Of a stretch of DNA of 64,000 nt, positions 18,378 through 27,931 are shown piece after piece. The stretch lies in NCBI RefSeq assembly GCF_031679605.1, contig NZ_CP117522.1, positions 2,294,001 to 2,358,000 of the forward strand. Direction: 5' to 3'. Numbering within the stretch: the stretch's first letter is position 1; each line of letters opens with the position of its first letter. The notes below the pieces were generated by a model that ran no database searches, was not told the DNA's origin, and saw only the letters and a list, made by a program, of their open reading frames with translations. This stretch comes from Streptomyces luomodiensis (GTDB lineage: Bacteria; Actinomycetota; Actinomycetes; Streptomycetales; Streptomycetaceae). The position numbers were made by a program, and so were the translations under genes.

Positions 18378-19988
18378 ATGACCACCCTGCAGAGCGTTCC
18401 GTCACTCGGAACGCACCCGGCTGCCGGTTCGAACCCGAGCCGAGCCGAAACCCGGGAACAGCTCTCCAAGGCGACGTACGACCTCCTGGTGATCGGCGGC
18501 GGCATTCTGGGCATCACCACTGCCTGGCACGCCGCCCAGTCCGGGCTGCGGGTGGCGATGGTGGACGCCGGTGACTTCGCCGGCGCCACCTCCTCCGCCT
18601 CCTCCAAGCTGCTCCACGGCGGCCTGCGCTACCTCCAGACCGGCGCGGTCAAGCTGGTCGCCGAGAACCACTTCGAGCGGCGCGCGGTCTCCCGCTCCGT
18701 CGCCCCGCACCTGTCCAACCCGCTCACCTTCTACCTGCCGGTCTACAAGGGCGGTCCGCACGGCGCGGCCAAGCTCGGCGCGGGCGTCTTCGCCTACTCG
18801 GCGCTCTCGGCGTTCCGTGACGGCGTCGGCCATGTCATCGGCGCCGACCGGGCCGCGCGCGACGTCCCGGAGCTGCGCACCGAGAACCTCAAGGCGGTCG
18901 CGGTCTACGGCGACGGCCAGATGAACGACAGCCGGATGGCCCTGATGACGGTCCGGGCGGCCGTGGAGGCGGGCGCCACCGTCCTCAACCACGCCGAGGT
19001 GGTGGGCCTGCGCAAGAGCGACGGCCGGGTCACCGGCGCCGAGCTCAAGGACCGCACCGACGGTACCGAGTTCGGGGTGACCGCCCGTCTGGTACTCAAC
19101 GCCACCGGCCCCTGGGTGGACCATCTGCGCCGGATGGAGGACCCGAACGCGGCGCCGTCGATCCGGCTGTCCAAGGGCGCCCACCTGGTCCTCAAGCGCA
19201 CTTCCCCGTGGCGGGCCGCGCTGGCCACCCCGATCGACAAGTACCGCATCACCTTCGCCCTCCCCTGGGAGGACATGCTGCTGCTGGGCACCACGGACGA
19301 GGAGTTCGAGGGCGACCCGGCCGATGTCGCGGTCACCGAGAAGGACATCGCCCAGATCCTGGACGAGGCCGCCTTCTCCATCCGCGACCAGCAGCTCTCC
19401 CGCGATCTGATCACCTACTCCTTCGCCGGCCTGCGGGTGCTGCCCGGCGGCCCCGGCGACACCGCCAAGGCCAAGCGGGAGACCGTGGTCACCGAGGGCC
19501 GGGGCGGGATGCTCTCCATAGCCGGCGGCAAGTGGACCACCTTCCGCCACATCGGCCGCACGGTGATGAACAAGCTCGCCCAGCTGCCGGGCCGGCCGCT
19601 CGCCGACGACATGGAGCCGGTCAGCCAGCTGCCCAAGCACATGCCGCTGCCGGGTCTGGCCAATCCGCACGCCGTCGAGCACCGGCTGCTGGTGGACGGC
19701 GGCACCCCCGGCCCGCGCATGGCCGCGGACACCGCCCGCCATCTGGCCACCCACTACGGCTCGCTCTCCTTCGACATCGCCCGGCTGGCCAGCGGCGACC
19801 CGGCGCTCGCGGAGCGCATCCACCCGGACGCCCCGGAGATCTGGGCGCAGGTCGTCTACGCCCGGGACTACGAGTGGGCGCGCACCGCGGACGACGTACT
19901 GCGCCGCCGCACCACCCTGACCATCCGCGGCCTGGACTCCGAGGACATCCGGAGCCGGGTCGAGGATCTGCTGGCCAAGCGACCCTGA
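18378..19988 (+). CDS. glpD: aerobic glycerol-3-phosphate dehydrogenase GlpD
   Basis: A 536-aa FAD-dependent, membrane-associated dehydrogenase that oxidises glycerol-3-phosphate to dihydroxyacetone phosphate and passes electrons to quinone. The Rossmann FAD motif VIGGGILGITTAWHAAQSG is near residue 40, followed by ATSSASSKLLHGGLRYLQTG typical of the GlpA/GlpD family, and the C-terminal domain with YEWARTADDVLRRRT. Completes the glycerol pathway of the operon. A 12-bp stem terminator follows. Confidence 0.96.
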   Translation: MTTLQSVPSLGTHPAAGSNPSRAETREQLSKATYDLLVIGGGILGITTAWHAAQSGLRVAMVDAGDFAGATSSASSKLLHGGLRYLQTGAVKLVAENHFERRAVSRSVAPHLSNPLTFYLPVYKGGPHGAAKLGAGVFAYSALSAFRDGVGHVIGADRAARDVPELRTENLKAVAVYGDGQMNDSRMALMTVRAAVEAGATVLNHAEVVGLRKSDGRVTGAELKDRTDGTEFGVTARLVLNATGPWVDHLRRMEDPNAAPSIRLSKGAHLVLKRTSPWRAALATPIDKYRITFALPWEDMLLLGTTDEEFEGDPADVAVTEKDIAQILDEAAFSIRDQQLSRDLITYSFAGLRVLPGGPGDTAKAKRETVVTEGRGGMLSIAGGKWTTFRHIGRTVMNKLAQLPGRPLADDMEPVSQLPKHMPLPGLANPHAVEHRLLVDGGTPGPRMAADTARHLATHYGSLSFDIARLASGDPALAERIHPDAPEIWAQVVYARDYEWARTADDVLRRRTTLTIRGLDSEDIRSRVEDLLAKRP

Positions 19989-20011
19989 CCCCCGCGGGGC
20001 CGCTTTCCCAG

Positions 20012-20061
20012 GGCCGGACGGCCGGGTGTGAAGAAACGTCTTCTCACTTGGCCGTCCGGCC
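20012..20061 (+). terminator. terminator of the glpFKD operon
   Basis: A perfect 12-bp outer stem (GGCCGGACGGCC / GGCCGTCCGGCC) encloses a second hairpin GAAGA-AACG-TCTTC; TGCTAGTTT follows. It lies 24 bases after the glpD stop and ends 47 bases before the leader-peptide start. Confidence 0.75.
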
Positions 20062-20107
20062 TGCTAGTTTGAGACGGCAACCAATGTCAGGAGGGGGTGA
20101 GCGCACG

Positions 20108-20197
20108 ATGCCCTACGCGGAGCACGCCATCTCGCTCACCGCCCGGCGCCATATCGATCTGCACCGCGTCTCCAGCGCGATCTGTCAGGGCCGCTGA
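20108..20197 (+). CDS. 29-aa cysteine-type leader peptide
   Basis: A 29-residue open frame ending RRHIDLHRVSSAICQGR. The core HIDLxRVxSxxC is the signature of the short 'putative leader peptides' found in actinobacteria upstream of sulfur-assimilation and sulfonate-uptake genes, with a cysteine close to the C-terminus. A strong AGGAGGGGG lies 10 bases before the ATG. It is followed 59 bases later by the ABC importer operon. I infer that ribosome progress over Cys26 senses cysteine supply and controls the genes downstream; the peptide itself probably has no other role. Frequently missed in annotation because of its size. Confidence 0.85.
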   Translation: MPYAEHAISLTARRHIDLHRVSSAICQGR

Positions 20198-20205
20198 CGG
20201 CTTTT
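20184..20205 (+). promoter_or_regulatory. possible attenuator hairpin overlapping the leader Cys codon
   Basis: GTCAG-GGCCG-CTGAC followed by GGCTTTT forms a short terminator-like hairpin that begins inside the Cys codon (20183-20185) and spans the leader stop. A competing pairing, CAGCG (20173-20177) with CGCTG (20192-20196), would exclude it. The stems are only 5 bp, so this is a suggestion. Confidence 0.4.
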
Positions 20206-20256
20206 CCGCCGCCCGGCCCTTTCTCTTTACTCCCTTCCTGCCTGGAGACTTCCCCC

Positions 20257-21861
20257 ATGCTCGGCTCGCGCCGTCGTTATGCCGTGTTCACTTTTGTCAC
20301 CGCCCTGTCCCTGGCCGCCACCGCCTGCTCGTCCTCCGGCGCGTCCGGCACGGGGAGTTCCACCCCGCACTCCGGCGGCCATCTGACCTTCGCCCTCGCC
20401 TCCGACCCGGTCTGCGTCGACCCCCAGCAGCAGGGCAACAACGACGCGATCTACCCCGCCCGGCAGTTGGTCGACTCGCTCACCGACCAGGACCCGAAGA
20501 CCGGGAAGATCGTGCCCTGGCTGGCCAGGAGCTGGGAGGTGAGCAAGGACGCCACCACCTTCACCTTCCACCTCCGCCACGGCGCCACCTTCAGCGACGG
20601 GACTCCGGTCGACGCCCGCGCCGTCAAGGACAACTTCGACGGCATCGTGCGGCTCGGCGCCAAGTCGGTGCTGGGCGCCAGCTACCTGGCCGGGTACCAG
20701 GGCACCACCGTGGTCGACGAGGACACCGCGCGGGTGCGGTTCAAGGAGCCCAACGCGCAGTTCCTCCAGGCCACGTCCACCTTCACACTCGGTCTGCTCG
20801 CCCGGTCCACGACCCGGCTGCCGGCGGCGAAGCGCTGCACCGACCACATCGTCGGCTCCGGTCCCTTCACCCTCGTCGACTACACCCCGAACAAGTCGGT
20901 CGAGGAGCGCCGCCGCTCGGGCTACACCTGGGGCTCGTCGCTGTGGCGCAAGAAGGGCCCGGCCTATCTGGAGCGGCTCTCCTTCAAGGTGGTGCCCGAG
21001 TCCGGGGTGCGCACCGGCTCCCTCCAGTCCGGGCAGGCCGACGCCATCGGCGGCGTGGCGCCGCAGGACGAGGCCGGGCTGAAGAGCACCGGATTCACCC
21101 TGCTCAGCCGCGCCAACCCCGGAGTGCCGTTCGCCCTGACGGCCAACACCGCCCGCCCGCTCACCCGGGACGCCAGGGTCCGCCAGGCCATCCAGCTGGG
21201 CGTGAACCGCAAGGAGGTGGTCGACACCGTCCTCAGCCCCCGCTACAAGCCGGCCACCAGCTCGCTGGCGTCCACCACCACCGCGTACAAGAACCTCGGC
21301 GACCGGCTGGCCTACGCCCCGGACCGGGCCAAGAAGCTGCTGGAGCAGGCGGGCTGGAAGCCCGGCCCCGGCGGCATCCGGGTGAAGGACGGCAAGAAGC
21401 TCTCCCTCACGGTGGTGTGGGCCACCAACTTCGGCCCCAACCAGACCGCGCTGGAGCTGATCCAGCAGCAGCTGAAGAAGATCGGCGTGCAGATCAGTCT
21501 GAAGTCCCATTCCATCGGGGACTACGTCGAGGTCCGGCAGAAGGGCGACTACGACTACGCCTGGGGCAACACCACCCGCGTCGACCCCGACATCCTGCGC
21601 ACCTCCTTCTCCAGCGAGGGCCTCAACCTCTCCCGGCTGCACGACTCCGCCCTCGACTCCGTGCTCGATGAGCAGTCGGCCACGGCCGACCCCGCGCGGC
21701 GCGCCGAACACGCCGCCCGCGCCCAGGCCCTGGTGCTGGACAAGGGCTACCAGGTGCCGGTCTTCGAGCTCACCACCGTGATCGGGGTCTCGGACAAGGT
21801 CCACCACCTGGACTTCGAGGCGTCCTCCCGGCTCCAGTTCCACGACACCTGGCTGTCCTGA
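20257..21861 (+). CDS. ABC substrate-binding lipoprotein, Dpp/Gsi type
   Basis: A 534-aa family-5 solute-binding protein. Signal peptide with lipobox ATAC (Cys near residue 24), then SGGHLTFALASDPVCVDPQQ, the mature start typical of peptide/opine/glutathione binders. FTFHLRHGATFSDGTPVDA and VRQAIQLGVNRKEVV are family landmarks. It heads an importer operon (two permeases and a double ATPase follow) behind a cysteine-type leader, so a sulfur-containing ligand such as a thioether, thiol peptide or sulfonate conjugate is the best guess. Only similarity to the broad Dpp class is certain. Confidence 0.9.
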   Translation: MLGSRRRYAVFTFVTALSLAATACSSSGASGTGSSTPHSGGHLTFALASDPVCVDPQQQGNNDAIYPARQLVDSLTDQDPKTGKIVPWLARSWEVSKDATTFTFHLRHGATFSDGTPVDARAVKDNFDGIVRLGAKSVLGASYLAGYQGTTVVDEDTARVRFKEPNAQFLQATSTFTLGLLARSTTRLPAAKRCTDHIVGSGPFTLVDYTPNKSVEERRRSGYTWGSSLWRKKGPAYLERLSFKVVPESGVRTGSLQSGQADAIGGVAPQDEAGLKSTGFTLLSRANPGVPFALTANTARPLTRDARVRQAIQLGVNRKEVVDTVLSPRYKPATSSLASTTTAYKNLGDRLAYAPDRAKKLLEQAGWKPGPGGIRVKDGKKLSLTVVWATNFGPNQTALELIQQQLKKIGVQISLKSHSIGDYVEVRQKGDYDYAWGNTTRVDPDILRTSFSSEGLNLSRLHDSALDSVLDEQSATADPARRAEHAARAQALVLDKGYQVPVFELTTVIGVSDKVHHLDFEASSRLQFHDTWLS

Positions 21862-21902
21862 AGCGCCGTCCGGAACCACGCGAGCGAAAAGAGCGAACTC
21901 CC

Positions 21903-22859
21903 ATGCCGCGCTACCTTGTGCAGCGGCTGCTCCAGGCGGTCTTCGTGCTGTGGGCGGCCTTCACCACCTCCTTCGTCGTGCTGTATCTACTGCCCGGCGA
22001 CCCGGTGTCGATCATGGCTTCGGGGGGCGGTGACACCAACGATGTGAGTCCCGAGCAGATCGCCGAGCTCAAGCGGACCTACGGTTTCGACAAACCGCTG
22101 ATCGAGCAGTACGGAGACCGGCTGTGGCACGCCCTGCGGGGCGACTTCGGGATCTCCGTGCAGAACGGTGACCCGGTCACCCGGCTGATCGCCGACCAGC
22201 TGCCCGCGACGCTCCAGCTCACCTCGGCCGCGCTGCTGCTGGCCACGGTGCTGGGGGCGGGCGTCGCCCTGGCGGCCACCTACACCCGGCGGCGCTGGCT
22301 GCGGCAGGCCCTGCTGTCGCTGCCGGCGCTGGGCGTCTCGGCGCCGACCTTCTGGGTGGGCCTGATCCTCGTCCAGGTGGTGTCGTTCCGCTGGGGGCTG
22401 CTGCCCGCCATCGGCAACGAGGGGCCACAGAGCCTGGTCCTGCCCGCCATCACCCTGGCCATCCCCACCTCCGCCGTGATCGCGCAGGTCTTCGCCAAGA
22501 GCCTGCGGACCGCGCTGGCCGAGCCGTACGTGGAGACGGCGCTGGCCAAGGGAGCGAGCCGGCGGCGGGTGCACTTCGGGCACGCGCTGCGCAACGCCTC
22601 GATCCCGCCGCTGACCGTGGCCGGGGTGCTGGTCGGCAATCTGCTGGCGGGGTCGGTGATCGTGGAGACGGTGTTCTCCCGGACCGGTATCGGCCGGATC
22701 ACCGCCACCGCCGTGACCGCCCAGGACATTCCGGTGGTGCAGGGTCTGGTGGTCTTCGGCGCCCTGGCCTTCGTGCTCGCCAATCTGGCGGTCGACCTGG
22801 TCGTCCCGCTGCTCGATCCGCGCGTCACCGGTGCCGCGGCCCCGGCGGTGACCCGATGA
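21903..22859 (+). CDS. ABC permease, DppB/OppB-like
   Basis: A 318-aa inner-membrane permease of the oligopeptide class. N-terminal MPRYLVQRLLQAVFVLWAAFTTSFVVLYLLPGDP is the standard DppB start; about six membrane spans follow, with the cytoplasmic coupling motif EPYVETALAKGASRRRVHFGHALRNA (EAA loop) near residue 200. Its stop overlaps the next permease start by four bases (ATGA), indicating translational coupling. Confidence 0.94.
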   Translation: MPRYLVQRLLQAVFVLWAAFTTSFVVLYLLPGDPVSIMASGGGDTNDVSPEQIAELKRTYGFDKPLIEQYGDRLWHALRGDFGISVQNGDPVTRLIADQLPATLQLTSAALLLATVLGAGVALAATYTRRRWLRQALLSLPALGVSAPTFWVGLILVQVVSFRWGLLPAIGNEGPQSLVLPAITLAIPTSAVIAQVFAKSLRTALAEPYVETALAKGASRRRVHFGHALRNASIPPLTVAGVLVGNLLAGSVIVETVFSRTGIGRITATAVTAQDIPVVQGLVVFGALAFVLANLAVDLVVPLLDPRVTGAAAPAVTR

Positions 22860-23689
22860 GCCGCCGCGCCGCGGTGCGGTTCTGGCTGCGCCGGCCCGGT
22901 CTGGTGGTGGCGGTGGCCGTCCTCGTCCTGGTGCTCCTGACGGCCTTCTTCCCCGGCCTGTTCACCGGGCGGGATCCGCTGTCGGGGGTGCCGGCCGAAC
23001 GGCTGCGGCCGCCCAGCCTCCATCACCCCTTCGGCACCGACCAGTTGGGCCGTGACCTGTTCTCGCGGGTGGTGCACGGTTCGGCGCTCTCGCTCAAGGC
23101 CACCTCGCTGGCCGTGGCGGTGGGTCTGGTCGTCGGTTCGGCGCTCGGGCTGCTCGCCGGGTACGTGGGCGGGCTGCTCGACGACGTCCTGATGCGGATC
23201 GCCGATGTGCTGCTCGCCATCCCCGGCCTGCTGCTCTCCCTCGCCCTGGTGACCGCGCTCGGCTTCGGCACCGTCAAGGTGGCCGTCGCGGTGGGCGTGA
23301 CCAGCGTCGCGAGCTTCGCCCGGATCATGCGGGCGGAGGTGCTGCGGGTCCGCGAGGCCACCTATGTCGAGGCGGCGCGGTCCTCGGGTTCGGGCCCGCT
23401 GTCGGTGCTGCTGCGGCATGTGCTGCCGAACGCCTCGGGGCCCGTACTGGTCTACGCGGCCGTGGAGTTCGGCACCGTGGTGCTCGCCGTCTCCGCGCTC
23501 AGCTTCCTGGGCTACGGGGCCGAGCCCCCGGCGCCGGAGTGGGGCTCCCTGGTCTCGGGCGGCCGCGACTACCTCGCCACCGCGTGGTGGCTCACCACCC
23601 TGCCGGGCCTGACCATCGCCGCCACCGTGCTGGCCGCCGGCCGGGTCTCCCGGGCGCTGGACGGCGAAGCCAAGGAGCTCTCCCGATGA
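22856..23689 (+). CDS. ABC permease, DppC/OppC-like
   Basis: A 277-aa second permease. [20 protein letters not shown] near residue 60 is the DppC/OppC signature, and the EAA loop reads [26 protein letters not shown]. Overlaps both neighbours by four bases, so the importer genes are tightly coupled. Confidence 0.94.
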   Translation: MSRRAAVRFWLRRPGLVVAVAVLVLVLLTAFFPGLFTGRDPLSGVPAERLRPPSLHHPFGTDQLGRDLFSRVVHGSALSLKATSLAVAVGLVVGSALGLLAGYVGGLLDDVLMRIADVLLAIPGLLLSLALVTALGFGTVKVAVAVGVTSVASFARIMRAEVLRVREATYVEAARSSGSGPLSVLLRHVLPNASGPVLVYAAVEFGTVVLAVSALSFLGYGAEPPAPEWGSLVSGGRDYLATAWWLTTLPGLTIAATVLAAGRVSRALDGEAKELSR

Positions 23690-25335
23690 CCACCGACACC
23701 GCACCCCTGCTGTCCATCCGCGGCCTGCGGGTCTCCTACCGCGCCGGCGACGGCGCCCCGCCCGCCGTGCGCGGGGTGGACCTCGACATCGCCCCCGGTG
23801 AGGTGGTCGCCCTCGTCGGCGAGTCCGGCTCGGGGAAGTCCACCACCGCGCACGCGGTCATCGGTCTGCTGCCGCCCGGCGGGCGGGTGGACGGCGGCCG
23901 GATCCTCTTCGACGGCACGGATCTGGCCGCGGCCGGGGACCGGGAGCTGCGGGCGCGGCGCGGCCGGGACATCGGGCTGATCCCGCAGGACCCGATGGTC
24001 TCGCTCAACCCGGTGCAGCGGATCGGGCGGCAGGTCGCCGAGGTGCTGCTGATCCACGGCCTGGCGGACCGGGCGTCCGCCCCCGCCGAGGCCGTACGGA
24101 TCCTGGGGCAGGCCGGGCTGCCGGACCCGGAGGTCCGGGCCCGGCAGTATCCGCACGAGCTGTCCGGGGGCATGCGGCAGCGGGTGCTCATCGCGATCGC
24201 GGTGGCGGCCCGCCCCCGGCTGGTGATCGCCGACGAGCCGACGAGCGCGCTGGACGTCACCGTGCAGCGGCGCATCCTGGACCACATCGAGACGCTCACC
24301 CGTCAAGCGGGCACGGCCGTGCTGCTGATCACCCACGATCTGGGGGTCGCGGCCGACCGGGCCCGGCGGATCGCGGTCATGTCGGAGGGCGAGATCGTGG
24401 AGTCCGGCCCGGCCCACCAGGTGCTGACCGCGCCCCGGCATCCGTACACCCGGCGGCTGCTGGCCAGCGCGCCGAGCGTGGCGACGGAGCCGGTGCGGGT
24501 GCGGGTGCGCGAGGCGGCGGCCGGGGAGCCCGCCGCCGAGGGCGCCGATCTCGTCGTCGCCGAGGGGCTGGTCAAGGAGTTCGCCCCGCGCGGCCGGGCG
24601 CGGGTCCGCGCCGTGGACGGCGTGGACTTCCGCATCCGGCGCGGTGAGAGTTTCGCCCTCGTCGGCGAGTCCGGTTCGGGCAAGTCCACCACGGCCCGCA
24701 TGGTGGCGCGGCTGACCGATCCCACCGAGGGCCGGATCCGGTTCGACGGCCAGGACATCACCGCGCTGTCCGGCGCGGCGCTGCGCCGGCTGCGGCGCCG
24801 CGTTCAGCTGGTCTACCAGAACCCGTACTCCTCGCTCGACCCCCGCCGGTCCGTCGCCGACGCCGTCACCGAGCCGCTGCGCGCCTTCCGGGTCGGCGAC
24901 CGGGCGGCACGGCTGCGGCGCGCGGCCGAGCTGCTGGACCGGGTGGCGCTGCCCGCGACCACCCTGCGGCGCAGGCCCGGTGAGCTGTCGGGCGGTCAGC
25001 GGCAGCGGGTCGCGATCGCCCGTGCGCTGGCCCTCAGCCCCGATCTGGTCATCTGCGACGAGCCGGTGTCGGCGCTGGACGTGTCGGTGCAGGCGCGCAT
25101 TCTGGAGCTGCTGGCGGAGTTCCAGCGCGATCTGGGGCTGAGCTATCTCTTCATCTCCCATGACCTCGCCGTCGTACGGCAGATCGCCGACCGGGTCGGG
25201 GTGATGCGCGGCGGCAGGCTGCTGGAGACGGGCACGGCCGACGAGGTCTTCGCCTCGCCCTCCCACCCGTACACCGAGGAGCTGCTCGCCGCGATCCCCG
25301 GCGGGCGCCACGCGGCCCCGGCCCGATCCGCCTGA
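23686..25335 (+). CDS. ABC ATPase with two nucleotide-binding domains (DppD-DppF fusion)
   Basis: A 549-aa protein carrying two full ABC ATPase domains in one chain. Domain 1: Walker [10 protein letters not shown] near residue 45, signature LSGGMRQR, Walker [12 protein letters not shown]. Domain 2: Walker [10 protein letters not shown] near residue 325, signature LSGGQRQR, Walker [12 protein letters not shown]. Each ends with the peptide-transporter extension ([20 protein letters not shown]). The same arrangement occurs in GsiA-like glutathione importers, which fits the leader peptide. The ATG overlaps the permease stop (ATGA). Confidence 0.95.
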   Translation: MTTDTAPLLSIRGLRVSYRAGDGAPPAVRGVDLDIAPGEVVALVGESGSGKSTTAHAVIGLLPPGGRVDGGRILFDGTDLAAAGDRELRARRGRDIGLIPQDPMVSLNPVQRIGRQVAEVLLIHGLADRASAPAEAVRILGQAGLPDPEVRARQYPHELSGGMRQRVLIAIAVAARPRLVIADEPTSALDVTVQRRILDHIETLTRQAGTAVLLITHDLGVAADRARRIAVMSEGEIVESGPAHQVLTAPRHPYTRRLLASAPSVATEPVRVRVREAAAGEPAAEGADLVVAEGLVKEFAPRGRARVRAVDGVDFRIRRGESFALVGESGSGKSTTARMVARLTDPTEGRIRFDGQDITALSGAALRRLRRRVQLVYQNPYSSLDPRRSVADAVTEPLRAFRVGDRAARLRRAAELLDRVALPATTLRRRPGELSGGQRQRVAIARALALSPDLVICDEPVSALDVSVQARILELLAEFQRDLGLSYLFISHDLAVVRQIADRVGVMRGGRLLETGTADEVFASPSHPYTEELLAAIPGGRHAAPARSA

Positions 25336-25367
25336 TTCCCTCCCTCAGCCACGAGAGGCGTGCCCCG

Positions 25368-26570
25368 ATGTCCTCCGACGTTCCGCTGTCCGTACTCGAT
25401 CTCGTCCCCATCAGCTCCGGCTCCACCGCCGCCGAGGCGCTGCGCAACACCCTGGATCTGGCGCGCCGCACCGAGGCGGCCGGCTACCGCCGCTACTGGC
25501 TGGCCGAGCACCATCTCAACCCCGGTGTCGCGGGCACCTCCCCCGCGCTGATCATTTCGCTGGTCGCCGGGGCCACCGAGCGCATCCGGGTCGGCTCGGG
25601 CGCCGTACAGCTGGGCCATCACACCCCGCTGTCGGTGGTCGAGCAGTTCGGGCTGATCGACGCGCTGCACCCCGGCCGGATCGACCTGGGGCTCGGCCGC
25701 TCGGGCGGCGTCCCGCGCACACCGGCCGCTCCCCCGGCCGAGGGGTCCGGGACGACCGGGGCCGAGGGGTCCGGGACGACCGGGGGCGAGGAGGCCGGGA
25801 GGGCCGAGGAGGCCGGGAGGGCCGAGGGCACCTTCACCGACAGCGGGCTCTACCTCCCGCCGAAGTACACCGGTTTCCCGAAGCTGCTGGCCTCGCCCCG
25901 CTTCCGGCTGCACCAGGAACTGCTGCGGCAGCCGGGCGCCATCACACCCGAGTACGCCGAGCAGATCGACGACATCCTGGCCCTGCTGGCCGGGGAGTAC
26001 CGCTCGGCGGACGGGGTGGAGGCGCATGCCGTTCCCGGCGAGGGCGCCGACGTCGAGGTGTGGATCCTGGGCAGCAGCGGCGGTACGAGCGCGGAGACGG
26101 CGGCCGCGCGCGGACTGCCGTTCGCCGCGAACTACCACGTCAGCCCGGGGTCGGTGGTGGAGGCCGTGGAGGCGTACCGCAAGGCGTTCCGCCGCTCCCC
26201 CGCGCTGGCCGCGCCACGGGTGCTGGTCTCGGCCGATGTGGTCGTCGCCCCCGATGACGCGACCGCGCGCCGGCTGGCCTCCGGGTACGGGCTGTGGGTG
26301 CGCTCCATCCGTACCGCCGAGGGGGCGATTCCGTTCCCCACGCCCGAGGAGGCGGCCCGGCACCGGTGGTCGGACGAGGACCGGGCGCTGGTGGCCGACC
26401 GGGTCGACACCCAGTTCGTGGGGGCGCCGGAGACGGTGGTGGAGCGCCTGGCGGCGCTGCGCGAGGCGACGGGCGCGGATGAGCTGCTGATCACCACGAT
26501 CACGCATGGCCACGAGGACCGGGTGCGCTCGTACGAACTGCTGGCCGAGGCCTGGGCCAAGCGCGCGTGA
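25368..26570 (+). CDS. luciferase-like flavin-dependent monooxygenase (MsnO8-like)
   Basis: A 400-aa bacterial-luciferase-fold oxidoreductase. LDLVPISSGSTAAEALRNT, YRRYWLAEHH near residue 48, and HPGRIDLGLGRSGG near 105 match the branch related to alkanal/MsnO8-type enzymes; FMNH2 is the likely cofactor. Residues about 124-152 are a low-complexity insertion built from two perfect 24-bp repeats and two perfect 18-bp repeats, absent from the family. In the sulfur-scavenging reading it would cleave C-S bonds of the imported compound, as SsuD does for alkanesulfonates. AGAGG precedes the ATG. Confidence 0.87.
   Translation: MSSDVPLSVLDLVPISSGSTAAEALRNTLDLARRTEAAGYRRYWLAEHHLNPGVAGTSPALIISLVAGATERIRVGSGAVQLGHHTPLSVVEQFGLIDALHPGRIDLGLGRSGGVPRTPAAPPAEGSGTTGAEGSGTTGGEEAGRAEEAGRAEGTFTDSGLYLPPKYTGFPKLLASPRFRLHQELLRQPGAITPEYAEQIDDILALLAGEYRSADGVEAHAVPGEGADVEVWILGSSGGTSAETAAARGLPFAANYHVSPGSVVEAVEAYRKAFRRSPALAAPRVLVSADVVVAPDDATARRLASGYGLWVRSIRTAEGAIPFPTPEEAARHRWSDEDRALVADRVDTQFVGAPETVVERLAALREATGADELLITTITHGHEDRVRSYELLAEAWAKRA
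25737..25823 (+). repeat. in-frame tandem repeats inside the monooxygenase gene
   Basis: Two perfect 24-bp units (25737-25760, 25761-25784; encoding AEGSGTTG twice) and two perfect 18-bp units (25788-25805, 25806-25823; encoding EEAGRA twice). All lengths are multiples of three, so the frame is kept. Confidence 0.9.
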
Positions 26571-26572
26571 CC

Positions 26573-26610
26573 GGGCGCGGGCGGGGTGTTCCGCCGCGCC
26601 GCCCGCGCCC
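26573..26610 (+). terminator. hairpin between the two monooxygenase genes
   Basis: A perfect 12-bp stem (GGGCGCGGGCGG / CCGCCCGCGCCC) with a 14-base loop starts 3 bases after the stop. It could reduce transcription into the next gene; no T-run. Confidence 0.5.
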
Positions 26611-26668
26611 CGATGACCGATGACGCCGGAGAGATCCGGACAGATCAGCCCGATGCTGGAAGGACACC

Positions 26669-27727
26669 ATGAAGTTCTCCGTACTGTCCCTGATCAGCCA
26701 TGCCCCGCATCCATTGACCGGTGAGCTGCCCCCGGCCGCCGAGCGGTTCGAGGATGTCCTGGAGACGGGGGTGGCCGCCGAGCGGCTCGGTTTCGACGCG
26801 TATGCCGTCGGGGAGCGGCACGCGGGGCCGTTCCTGTCCTCCAGCCCCACGGTGGTGCTGGGCGCGCTCGCGGCCCGCACCTCCCGGATCAAGCTGCTCA
26901 CCGGGGTGACCGTGGTGGCGATCCTGGACCCGGTGCGGGTCGCCGAGGACTACGCGACGCTGGACCAGATCTCCCGGGGCCGGATCGAGCTGGTGGTGGG
27001 CAAGGGCGCGGAGGCCGGGCACTTCGATCTCTTCGGCCTCGACGAGGACCGGCAGTGGGATCTCCAGGCCGAGAAGTACCAGCTGCTGCGGCGGCTGTGG
27101 AGCGAGGAGAACGTCACCTGGGAGGGGGAGTTCCGGCCGCCGCTGAAGGGGGTGACGACCGTGCCGCGCACCTACGACGGTCTGCCCAGGATCTGGCACG
27201 GCTCGGCCACCAGCCGCAACTCCACCGAGCTGGCCGCCCGGCACGGCGATCCGCTGTTCACGGCGAACGCCATCCAGCCGCGTGCGGCGTACGCCGAGCT
27301 GATCCGCCACTACCGCGAGCGGTTCGAGGCATACGGGCACGACCCGGCGGCCGCGTATGTGGCGGCCGGGTCCGGCGGGCTGTTCATCGCCGACACCACC
27401 CAGCAGGCGATTGCGCAGTACAAGGACTACTACGAGGCGCGGGTCCGGCAGAGCTTCAAGCCCCATCTGGCGGGCAAACCGGGCTACAACACCCCGTTCC
27501 GCACCATCGAGGACGCGATCGAGAACGGGCCGCAGCTCATCGGGAGCCCGCAGCAGATCATTGACAAGATCCTCGCCTATCACGAGGTCTACCGGCACGA
27601 CCTTCAGTCGATCACGGTCGACGGCATCGGGCTGAGCCGGTCCCGGCAGATCGAGACGTTGCAGAGATTCGCCGAGGAGATCGCCCCGGTGGTGCGTCGG
27701 GAGGCGCCCAGCACCCTGTGGAGCTGA
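26669..27727 (+). CDS. luciferase-like flavin-dependent oxidoreductase
   Basis: A 352-aa luciferase-fold enzyme of a different branch from its neighbour. FDAYAVGERHAGPF near residue 45, LLTGVTVVAILDPVRVAEDYATLDQISRGRIEL near 80-110 and the C-terminal HYRERFEAYG are typical. No frame-breaking or missing segment. GGAAGG lies 7 bases before the ATG. Probably the last enzyme of the leader-controlled operon, acting on the imported substrate or its first product; FMN versus F420 cannot be decided. Confidence 0.87.
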   Translation: MKFSVLSLISHAPHPLTGELPPAAERFEDVLETGVAAERLGFDAYAVGERHAGPFLSSSPTVVLGALAARTSRIKLLTGVTVVAILDPVRVAEDYATLDQISRGRIELVVGKGAEAGHFDLFGLDEDRQWDLQAEKYQLLRRLWSEENVTWEGEFRPPLKGVTTVPRTYDGLPRIWHGSATSRNSTELAARHGDPLFTANAIQPRAAYAELIRHYRERFEAYGHDPAAAYVAAGSGGLFIADTTQQAIAQYKDYYEARVRQSFKPHLAGKPGYNTPFRTIEDAIENGPQLIGSPQQIIDKILAYHEVYRHDLQSITVDGIGLSRSRQIETLQRFAEEIAPVVRREAPSTLWS

Positions 27728-27768
27728 GTCGCGTCCCTCCCCCAACGTCCGTGGCACGGAGGAGAGTT

Positions 27769-27793
27769 GGCGGGCCCCTTCCCGGGGACCGCC
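27769..27793 (+). terminator. terminator after the monooxygenase operon
   Basis: GGCGGGCCCC and GGGGACCGCC pair with one mismatch around a 5-base loop, 42 bases past the stop. Confidence 0.5.
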
Positions 27794-27931
27794 ACCTTAC
27801 TCGCGCGTTAAAAATCAGCTGAATCGCTCTTGCCTTCTTCGGCGGCACGCGCATCAATGACATCGCCCGTGGATGACGGGCAGTCAGGAACCCACACAAG
27901 CCGCACTTCCCCCACTCCGGAAGGCAGTCCC

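Noticed and set aside
20257..25335. Nickel importer (NikABCDE)
   Set aside because: The double ATPase chain and the cysteine-type leader fit Gsi/Dpp-like sulfur or peptide uptake better; no nickel enzyme is nearby. The CooC-like ATPase is 29 kb away.
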